Shown here one piece after another: positions 1 through 5,169 of a stretch of 6,011 nucleotides of DNA (position 1 is its first letter; every line of letters starts with the position of its first letter). Made by a program: the position numbers and the translations under genes. Under the pieces are notes generated by a model, which saw only the letters and a list, made by a program, of their open reading frames with translations, was not told where the DNA came from and searched no databases. This DNA is from Acidobacteriaceae bacterium. Lineage in GTDB: Bacteria > Acidobacteriota > Terriglobia > Terriglobales > Acidobacteriaceae. The DNA is taken from the NCBI GenBank assembly GCA_025462805.1, contig JAOAPJ010000423.1:1-6011 (forward strand), read 5' to 3'.

Positions 1-84
1 GGCTGATTGGCTCTTTGTATGACAGCAGTCGCAACTGAGACACTCGAGCAGCTCTGCATGGCTGGCGCGGCCGGTGGCATCTTG

Positions 85-90
85 TATAGT
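85..90 (+). promoter_or_regulatory. Possible -10 promoter element (TATAGT)
   Basis: TATAGT differs from the sigma-70 -10 consensus at one position and lies 42 bases before the regulator start, which suits a promoter for the unit. The hexamer about 17 bases upstream (CTGGCG, 62-67) matches TTGACA at only three positions, so the -35 support is poor. Seen: the hexamer. Inferred: promoter function. Confidence 0.25.
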
Positions 91-93
91 GTT

Positions 94-107
94 CCGACCA
101 TTGTCGG
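94..107. promoter_or_regulatory. Short inverted repeat, candidate regulator operator
   Basis: CCGAC-CATT-GTCGG is a perfect 5-bp inverted repeat with a 4-base spacer. It sits where transcription would begin if 85-90 is the -10 element. GTCGG recurs at 111-115, inside the self-complementary octamer TCGGCCGA (112-119). FadR-subgroup GntR repressors usually bind short palindromes of similar size near their own promoter, so autoregulation is plausible. The repeat does not match the TGGT-N-ACCA type described for PdhR and LldR, and palindromes this short occur by chance in GC-rich DNA. Confidence 0.25.
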
Positions 108-122
108 CCTGTCGGCCGAAAA

Positions 123-127
123 GGAAG
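123..127 (+). promoter_or_regulatory. Ribosome binding site deciding the regulator start
   Basis: GGAAG ends five bases before the ATG at 133 and sits in the purine-rich run 119-128. This spacing favours 133 over the second in-frame ATG at 139 and over the far-upstream TTG at 7, which has no comparable site inside the window. Confidence 0.55.
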
Positions 128-132
128 ACGAG

Positions 133-867
133 ATGCCTATGTACAAAGCGGTGCGCGCGTCACGGCTCTACGAGCAGATTGTGGAGCAAATCGAACGATC
201 GATTCGTGAGGGCAGGCTGAAGCCGGGCGAGCAGTTGTTGGCGGAGCGCGAACTGGCGCAGCAGTTTGGGGTGAGCCGCACCGCGGTTCGCGAGGCGGTG
301 AAGACTCTGAGCGAAAAGGGTCTGGTGGAGGCCTATTCAGGGCGGGGCACGTTTGTCACGGCTAACAAACCATCGTCGATGCGGCACTCGTTCGACTCGT
401 TCCTGAAGGACGGGGACCTCAAGAACTACGCTTACCTGGCAGAGCTCCGCGAGATTCTTGAACCAGAGTTGACCGCCCTTGCCGCGGCGCGGATTGAAGA
501 ACAGCAGTTGACGATGATGCGTGAGGCTGTGGCAACGATGGAACGCAGCATGGGACAGCCGGACGCTTACATCGAAGCGGACCTCGACTTCCATCTAGCG
601 CTGGCGGAGGCGGCGGGCAATCCGCTGGTTCTCTCGTTGCTGGACTCGATCGTGGTTCTGCTGCGGGAGCAGCGTCTTGGCATCTTCGCCGTGGACGGAG
701 GGCCGGAGCGCGGGCAATCGCACCACCGGGTCATCCTCGATGCGATCGAGCGGGGCGAAGCAGCACGCGCCAGAGAGGCGATGCGCGATCACCTGCAGCA
801 GGTACGGAAGGACTCGCTGAAGTCAGCGAGCAAAACGGGCAGTGCTCGGGTAAGACGTTCTTCTTAG
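133..867 (+). CDS. GntR-family transcriptional regulator, FadR subgroup (FCD domain)
   Basis: This is a 244-residue DNA-binding regulator, probably a repressor released by a carboxylic-acid metabolite. The N-terminal winged helix (about residues 8-78) carries the FadR-type signature: ERELAQQFGVSRTAVREAV (39-57), followed by the wing ending GRGTFV (70-75). The all-helical FCD domain (about 100-225) shows the family's metal/ligand site: Asp150 and His154 in DLDFH, His198 in the HHR segment, and His220 in MRDHL. The length is normal for the family. PdhR, LldR and GntR-type regulators often sit beside the catabolic genes they control, and PdhR controls a 2-oxo acid dehydrogenase, so the likely job is control of the five genes that follow, 20 bases downstream. 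The effector is unknown. The start at 133 rests on the ribosome binding site and the normal N-terminus. The basic, serine-rich tail after residue 228 looks unstructured. Confidence 0.92.
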   Translation: MPMYKAVRASRLYEQIVEQIERSIREGRLKPGEQLLAERELAQQFGVSRTAVREAVKTLSEKGLVEAYSGRGTFVTANKPSSMRHSFDSFLKDGDLKNYAYLAELREILEPELTALAAARIEEQQLTMMREAVATMERSMGQPDAYIEADLDFHLALAEAAGNPLVLSLLDSIVVLLREQRLGIFAVDGGPERGQSHHRVILDAIERGEAARAREAMRDHLQQVRKDSLKSASKTGSARVRRSS

Positions 868-887
868 AGAGAGAAAGGCAAACTTGA

Positions 888-1781
888 ATGGCGAATCTCG
901 GCTTTATCGGTCTTGGTGTGATGGGCGGCCAGATGGTGGCGAGGCTGCTGGATAAGGGTCACACCGTGACCGGATACAACCGCACGCAGAGCAAAGCACA
1001 GTGGTTGGTACAGAAGGGCATGAAGCTCGTCTCTACCCCGCGTGAGGTAGCCGAGGCAGCAGACATTACATTTGCCATGGTCACGAATTCGGCCGCGCTG
1101 AAGGGGGTGGCCGAGGGGCCTGACGGCCTGCTCGCGGGTATCAGCGCCGGCAAGATCTTCGTGGATATCAGCACCCTCACCCCGGATTACAGCCGGGAGA
1201 TGGCAGAGAAGGTTCGCGCCAAGGGGGCAGACATGGTGGATGCTCCTGTCTCTGGGAGCGTGATCACGCTGCAGGAAGGCAAGCTTTCGGTGATGGTGGG
1301 CGGACGGGCTGAGACCTTCGAGCGCATCAAGCCGATTCTGCTGGAGCTGGGGCCGAAGGTTACGCACGTGGGCGGCAATGGGCTGGCGCTCTCGATGAAG
1401 ATCGCGGCGAACCTGAGCCTCGCGGTGCAGATGCTGGCCTTCTCCGAAGGAGTACTGCTGGCGGAGAAGAGCGGCATCACCCGTGAGGTTGCGGTGGATG
1501 TGTTGATCAACAGCGCGATCGCCTCGCCCATGATCAAGTATCGCGGTCCCTTCGTGCTCGAGCAGCCGGAAGAGGCGTGGTTCGACGTGAACATGATGCA
1601 GAAGGATATGCTGCTCGCGCTCGAGCTGGGGCGCAAGCTGGACGTTCCTTTGCCCACGACCGCAGTCACGAATGAGTTCCTGACTGCCGCCCGCGCTATG
1701 AACTGGGCCAAGTACGACTTCGCAGTCATCTTTGACGTGCTGGCGAAGCTGTCTGGGATCGAGACCGGAGTGGGCCAATGA
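888..1781 (+). CDS. NAD(P)-dependent beta-hydroxyacid dehydrogenase (3-hydroxyisobutyrate dehydrogenase family)
   Basis: This 297-residue cytosolic enzyme should interconvert a 3-hydroxy acid (or related hydroxy/aldehyde pair) and its semialdehyde. The Rossmann domain opens with FIGLGVMGGQM (6-16), the family dinucleotide signature. Asn31-Arg32-Thr33 follows the second strand, where family members with Arg usually prefer NADP(H) over NAD(H). The substrate loop is DAPVSGS (118-124), with Ser in place of the more usual final Gly, as also seen in the GLYR1/glyoxylate reductase branch. The catalytic Lys171 and Asn175 lie in MKIAAN, so this is not an imine-reductase-like member lacking Lys. The C-terminal helical domain is complete. 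A GAGAAAGG site ends nine bases before the ATG. The stop overlaps the E1 alpha start (ATGA). Close relatives include 2-hydroxy-3-oxopropionate, gamma-hydroxybutyrate and 3-hydroxyisobutyrate dehydrogenases, and the substrate cannot be chosen from sequence alone. Confidence 0.93.
   Translation: MANLGFIGLGVMGGQMVARLLDKGHTVTGYNRTQSKAQWLVQKGMKLVSTPREVAEAADITFAMVTNSAALKGVAEGPDGLLAGISAGKIFVDISTLTPDYSREMAEKVRAKGADMVDAPVSGSVITLQEGKLSVMVGGRAETFERIKPILLELGPKVTHVGGNGLALSMKIAANLSLAVQMLAFSEGVLLAEKSGITREVAVDVLINSAIASPMIKYRGPFVLEQPEEAWFDVNMMQKDMLLALELGRKLDVPLPTTAVTNEFLTAARAMNWAKYDFAVIFDVLAKLSGIETGVGQ
1767..1770 (+). promoter_or_regulatory. Ribosome binding site for E1 alpha inside the preceding gene
   Basis: GGAG lies seven bases before the ATG at 1778, within the last codons of the dehydrogenase gene. 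With the 4-base ATGA stop/start overlap this points to translational coupling. Confidence 0.5.
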
Positions 1782-2782
1782 TCACCAGTTCTCCAGCTTC
1801 GGCAGCCGGCACCCAGGCGTCGCGAGAGCATTGGCTGCATGTCTACCGTCAAATGGTTCGGATCCGTTCGTTCGAAGAGCAGGTCAATGAGCTTTACACC
1901 CGCGCCCTGATGCCCGGCCTTGCCCACCTCTATGTCGGCGAGGAGGCGATTGCCGTAGGCATTTGCGAGGCGCTGCGCAGCGATGACTACATCACCAGCA
2001 CGCATCGCGGACATGGGCACTGCCTGGCGAAGGGAGCGACGCCGGATCTGATGTTTGCTGAACTGCTGGGCAAGGAGGCGGGCTATTGCCGCGGCAAGGG
2101 CGGCTCAATGCATATCGCTGACCCGGCCACGGGAAACCTGGGCGCGAATGCCATCGTGGGTGGCAGCATGGGTATTGCGACGGGAGCAGCCTTCTCTTCC
2201 AAGTATCTTCAGAACGGCCGTGTTGCCGTGTGTTTCTTCGGAGAGGGAGCGCTGGGGCAAGGCCTCTTCTACGAGGAGATGAATCTGGCGCGCCTGTGGA
2301 AGCTTCCCGTCATCTACGTGTGCGAGAACAACCTCTATAACGAGTACACGCATTACAGCGAAACTACCGCGGGCGACATCTGCGCACGGGCGACCGCGTT
2401 CGGACTGAGAGAGCTCACGGTTGACGGCCAGGATGTGCGTGCTGTCAACGCCGCAGCGAGTCAGCTCATCGAAGCGGCCCGGGCAGGCGACGGCCCATCG
2501 TTCCTGCTGTGCAACACCTATCGCTACACCGGGCATCACGTCGGCGACATCAATCGGGAGTACTACCGCAGCAAGCAGGAAGAGCAGGAGTGGAAGGCGA
2601 CGCGCGATCCCATCAAGCTGCACGGGGATTGGCTGATTCTCGAAAAGCTTGCGGACGAAGCGGCTCTGCATGCGATTGAGAGTGAGGTGCGCGCCGAGAT
2701 GAAGGCCGCTGTAGAGTTTGCTGTCGCGGCTCCGTATCCCGGAGCCGATGAGGTAGAGATGCATGTCTATGCTGGAGACTAA
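1778..2782 (+). CDS. 2-oxo acid/acetoin dehydrogenase E1 component, alpha subunit (thiamine-diphosphate dependent)
   Basis: This 334-residue alpha subunit of a heterotetrameric E1 works with the beta subunit encoded next to decarboxylate the substrate on thiamine diphosphate and transfer the acyl group to lipoyl-E2. Family landmarks appear in order: GLAHLYVGEEAIAVG (47-61), the cofactor-contacting RGHGH (77-81), GKGGSMH (106-112), the thiamine-diphosphate/Mg motif from Gly155 to Asn185, and the active-site His253 in TGHHVGD (251-257). The Mg-binding Asp of the usual GDG is Glu156 here, giving GEGA; the other expected ligand, Asn185 of ENN, is present. The loop after it, LYNEYTHYSE (186-195), differs from the corresponding human pyruvate dehydrogenase loop (YGMGT) and may shape a different substrate pocket. 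Length is normal. The gene overlaps the previous one by 4 nt and the next by 20 nt. Assignment to E1 alpha is firm; pyruvate versus acetoin versus another oxo acid is open. Confidence 0.93.
   Translation: MITSSPASAAGTQASREHWLHVYRQMVRIRSFEEQVNELYTRALMPGLAHLYVGEEAIAVGICEALRSDDYITSTHRGHGHCLAKGATPDLMFAELLGKEAGYCRGKGGSMHIADPATGNLGANAIVGGSMGIATGAAFSSKYLQNGRVAVCFFGEGALGQGLFYEEMNLARLWKLPVIYVCENNLYNEYTHYSETTAGDICARATAFGLRELTVDGQDVRAVNAAASQLIEAARAGDGPSFLLCNTYRYTGHHVGDINREYYRSKQEEQEWKATRDPIKLHGDWLILEKLADEAALHAIESEVRAEMKAAVEFAVAAPYPGADEVEMHVYAGD
2750..2754 (+). promoter_or_regulatory. Ribosome binding site for E1 beta inside E1 alpha
   Basis: GAGGT ends eight bases before the ATG at 2763, within the 3' end of the E1 alpha gene. 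This spacing favours the start at 2763 over the in-frame ATG at 2769 and supports coupled, near-equimolar production of the two subunits. Confidence 0.5.
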
Positions 2783-3767
2783 GACGCGGGAATTGAGCTA
2801 TGCCCAGGCGGTGCGCGAGGCACTGGCGGAGGAGATGCGTCACGACTCGCGCGTGTGCATTCTCGGCGAAGATGTGGCCGAGGCGGGAACCCCATTCAAA
2901 GTGCTGTCGGGTCTGGTGGAAGAGTTTGGCACTGGCCGAGTTTGGGATACGCCGATCTCGGAAGCAGGCTTCACGGGCTTGGCCGTGGGCGCAGCCATGA
3001 CTGGCCTGCGGCCGGTGGTCGACATTATGTTCGGCGACTTCCTGACCCTGGTCATGGACCAGATGGTGAATCAGGCGGCCAAGATCCACTACATGTCCGG
3101 CGGTAAGTGGGCCGTGCCGATGGTACTGCGTACGACGCTTGGCGCGACGCGCCGCTCGGCCGCGCAGCACTCGCAGTCTCTGCACGCGTGGATGAGCCAC
3201 GTGCCTGGCCTGAAGGTCGTTATTCCTTCCACTCCTTACGATGCGAAGGGGCTGCTGAAGTCCGCGATCCGCGACAACAACCCTGTCGTGTTCTTCGAAG
3301 ACAAGATGATGCACCACAAGCTGAAGGGACCTGTGCCGACGGAGGAATACACCATCCCGCTAGGCGTGGCAGACATCAAGCGCGTGGGCAGTGACATCAC
3401 GCTGGTCGGCACCAGCAGCATGGTGCAGGTGGCGCTGGGCGCGGCAGAGATGCTGGAAGCTGTCGGCATCAGCGCAGAGGTAGTAGATCCGCGTACGCTG
3501 TGGCCTCTCGACGAGAGGACGCTGATCGAATCGGCCAAGAAGACCTCACGCGCGATTGTGATCGATGAGGGGTACGGGCGTTACGGGGTCACGGCCGAGC
3601 TTGCGGCGGTGATCTCTGAGGGCGCGTTCTTTAACCTGGATGGACCGGTGATTCGGATGGGAGCGATGCACGTTCCGATTCCCTTCTCCCCACCGCTGGA
3701 AGATCTGACGGTACCGACTGAGAAGACCGTATTTGAAGCCGCGCGCAAGCTCTGCGGCAAGGCCTGA
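2763..3767 (+). CDS. 2-oxo acid/acetoin dehydrogenase E1 component, beta subunit
   Basis: This 334-residue subunit completes the E1 active site. The N-terminal pyrimidine-binding domain has LGEDVAEAGTPFKV (34-47), then DTPISEAGFTGLAVG (62-76), where Glu67 is the residue expected to activate the thiamine aminopyrimidine ring. DQMVNQAAK (99-107) and YMSGG follow. QHSQ (135-138) holds the conserved active-site His136, followed by HVPGLKVVIPSTPYDAKGLL (146-165). The C-terminal transketolase domain (about 205-330) includes DPRTLWPLD and DEGYGRYGV. The stretch KLKGPVPTEEYTIPLG (186-201) is closer to acetoin dehydrogenase beta subunits than to mitochondrial-type pyruvate dehydrogenase. After HSQSL, His141 takes a position where relatives often carry Glu or Tyr. 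The frame starts within the end of E1 alpha, and length is normal. A diketone or 2-oxo acid are both possible substrates. Confidence 0.93.
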   Translation: MSMLETKTRELSYAQAVREALAEEMRHDSRVCILGEDVAEAGTPFKVLSGLVEEFGTGRVWDTPISEAGFTGLAVGAAMTGLRPVVDIMFGDFLTLVMDQMVNQAAKIHYMSGGKWAVPMVLRTTLGATRRSAAQHSQSLHAWMSHVPGLKVVIPSTPYDAKGLLKSAIRDNNPVVFFEDKMMHHKLKGPVPTEEYTIPLGVADIKRVGSDITLVGTSSMVQVALGAAEMLEAVGISAEVVDPRTLWPLDERTLIESAKKTSRAIVIDEGYGRYGVTAELAAVISEGAFFNLDGPVIRMGAMHVPIPFSPPLEDLTVPTEKTVFEAARKLCGKA

Positions 3768-3778
3768 GAGACACGCAC

Positions 3779-3785
3779 AGGAGAG
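3779..3785 (+). promoter_or_regulatory. Ribosome binding site deciding a GTG start
   Basis: AGGAGAG lies five bases before the GTG at 3791 (seven if only AGGAG is counted) in the 23-base gap after E1 beta. The first in-frame ATG, at 3815, has no such site, so the GTG is preferred. Confidence 0.6.
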
Positions 3786-3790
3786 ATACA

Positions 3791-5131
3791 GTGGGACTGC
3801 CGACACATGGAACAATGGCCGTTGATTGGGAGAAGCGCATCGACTTCGAGCGCCTTCGCGTGGAGAGACTCGAGCGCGCCAAGGCCCTGCTGAAGAAGTC
3901 CGAGATGGGCGCCCTGCTCTGCTTCGACATGAACAATGTGCGCTATCTGACTGCCACGCACATTGGGACCTGGGCGCAGGACAAGGCTAACCGGTTCACG
4001 CTGCTACCGCAGAACGACGAGCCGATTCTGTGGGACTTCGGCTCCGCGGCGCGTCATCATCAGTTGCACTGTCCATGGCTGGGTGAGCGCTCGCGGCCGG
4101 GTATCTCCATGCTGCGCGGCACCATGTCTCCCGAGCACGGCAGAGCTGAAGATGTGGCGAAGAAGATCCGCATCGAGCTCGAGATGCGTGGCTTGCACAA
4201 AGAACCGGTGGGGATCGACATCATCGAGTTGCCGGTCCTGTTCGCGCTGCAGCGCGAAGGAATCACGGTCATCGATGGGCAGCAGCTGATGTCGGAAGCG
4301 CGCGTGATCAAGACGCAGGACGAGATTGCGCTGCTGAACACCTCGGCTGCCATGGTCGATGCGGCGTATCACGAGCTCTACATGGCGATGAAGCCGGGCA
4401 TGCGTGAGAACGAAGCCGTAGGGCTAGTCAGCAAGATCCTCTACGATCTCGGCTCAGAATACGTCGAGGCGGTGAATGCTATCTCCGGGGAGCGATGCAA
4501 CCCGCATCCGCACGTCTTCTCAGATCGCATGCTGCGCCCGGGCGACCCGGTGTACTACGACATCCTGCACTCTTACATGGGATATCGCACCTGCTACTAC
4601 CGCACCTTCGCGATCGGCTCGTCCTCACATGCGATGGTGGACGCGTACAAGCGCTGCCGCGATTATCTCGATGCTGCAATCGAACTGATACGGCCGGGGC
4701 GTTCCACCGGCGATGTCGCTGCTGTCTGGCCCAAGGCGCAGGACTTCGGCTTTCCCAACGAGGAGGCGGCCTTCGCCCTGCAGTACGGTCATGGAATTGG
4801 CCTGGCGATCTGGGAGAAGCCGGTGATCAGCCGTTTGGTCTCACTCGATCATCCGCAGGAGATCAAGCCCGGCATGGTGTTCGCGCTCGAGACCTTCTGG
4901 CCTTCGACCGATGGCTGGAGCGCGGCCCGCATCGAGGAAGAGATCGTCGTGACCGAAAAGGGCCACGAAGTGATCACTCGCTTCCCTGCCGAAAAGCTGC
5001 TGGTGGCGGGTGCGCATTACTACACCGTGGGCGGACCGCTGCCCACCACGCGCGAGATCGAGTCCGCGCCCAGTCAGGACGTCGTAGACCTGCTCACCGC
5101 CAGCGCGCAGACAGAAAGGATCAGAAGCTAA
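3791..5131 (+). CDS. M24-family 'pita-bread' protein (creatinase / Xaa-Pro peptidase-like) with an altered metal site
   Basis: This 446-residue protein has a creatinase-type N-terminal domain (about 20-165, including LLCFDMNNVRYLTATHIGTW at 42-61) and a C-terminal pita-bread domain (about 175-405). M24 peptidases bind two metals through Asp, Asp, His, Glu, Glu. Here I see Asp257 (VYYDIL), His334 (GHGIGL), Glu367 (ALETFW) and Glu382 (RIEEEIVVT). Exactly 11 residues after Asp257, where the second Asp belongs, there is Cys268 in GYRTCYYRT. One bridging metal ligand is therefore missing, so ordinary dipeptidase activity is doubtful. Non-peptidase members of this fold include creatinase, ectoine hydrolase (DoeA/EutD) and the DMSP lyase DddP. 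The gene lies between E1 and E2 in the same operon, implying a small-molecule catabolic role linked to the oxo acid complex. There is a tail of about 40 residues beyond the fold. The start is GTG. The reaction is unknown. Confidence 0.85.
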   Translation: MGLPTHGTMAVDWEKRIDFERLRVERLERAKALLKKSEMGALLCFDMNNVRYLTATHIGTWAQDKANRFTLLPQNDEPILWDFGSAARHHQLHCPWLGERSRPGISMLRGTMSPEHGRAEDVAKKIRIELEMRGLHKEPVGIDIIELPVLFALQREGITVIDGQQLMSEARVIKTQDEIALLNTSAAMVDAAYHELYMAMKPGMRENEAVGLVSKILYDLGSEYVEAVNAISGERCNPHPHVFSDRMLRPGDPVYYDILHSYMGYRTCYYRTFAIGSSSHAMVDAYKRCRDYLDAAIELIRPGRSTGDVAAVWPKAQDFGFPNEEAAFALQYGHGIGLAIWEKPVISRLVSLDHPQEIKPGMVFALETFWPSTDGWSAARIEEEIVVTEKGHEVITRFPAEKLLVAGAHYYTVGGPLPTTREIESAPSQDVVDLLTASAQTERIRS

Positions 5132-5169
5132 GCCGGGCGGACCTCCCTCTGCAGCGCTTCGGAAAAATC

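Larger units (their letters stand above)
1..132 (+). other. Leader region upstream of the regulator gene; no gene supported
   Basis: All three forward frames hit a stop early (TGA at 4-6, 20-22 and 36-38), so the tail of an upstream forward gene could end here, but none can be identified. The regulator's frame stays open back to a TTG at 7. However, the 42 residues this would add are low in similarity to anything in the GntR family and precede a normal family N-terminus, so I treat the stretch as untranslated leader. It holds a possible -10 element (85-90), a short palindrome (94-107) and a second palindromic octamer (112-119). Confidence 0.55.

Noticed and set aside
7..132. Possible 42-residue N-terminal extension of the GntR regulator from a TTG start
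   Set aside because: The extension does not look like a GntR-family N-terminus, no ribosome binding site for it is visible in the window, and a good site precedes the ATG at 133, which gives a normal-length protein.
864..1778. 304-residue open frame on the minus strand opposite the hydroxyacid dehydrogenase
   Set aside because: It mirrors the GC-rich codons of a clearly real gene, is very rich in His, Arg and Gln, and has no recognisable motif. It is a shadow frame.
1187..2020. 277-residue minus-strand open frame spanning the dehydrogenase/E1 alpha junction
   Set aside because: It is Ser-rich and low in complexity, has no domain, and is fully covered by two well-supported forward genes.
1778..3767. 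Naming E1 as pyruvate dehydrogenase (pdhA/pdhB) or acetoin dehydrogenase (acoA/acoB)
   Set aside because: Similarity to the acetoin type is evident in the beta subunit, but the alpha-subunit loop and the operon content differ, so a specific gene symbol would overstate the evidence.
3791..5131. Naming the M24 protein as creatinase, ectoine hydrolase, DMSP lyase DddP or Xaa-Pro dipeptidase
   Set aside because: The fold is shared, but the Cys268 substitution conflicts with the intact metal sites of DddP and the peptidases, and no neighbouring gene (doeB, codA-like, transporters) supports creatine or ectoine use.
5132..5169. Possible terminator or internal promoter between the M24 and E2 genes
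   Set aside because: No stable hairpin followed by a T-run and no convincing -35/-10 pair is visible. The 23-base gap at 3768-3790 also has neither.
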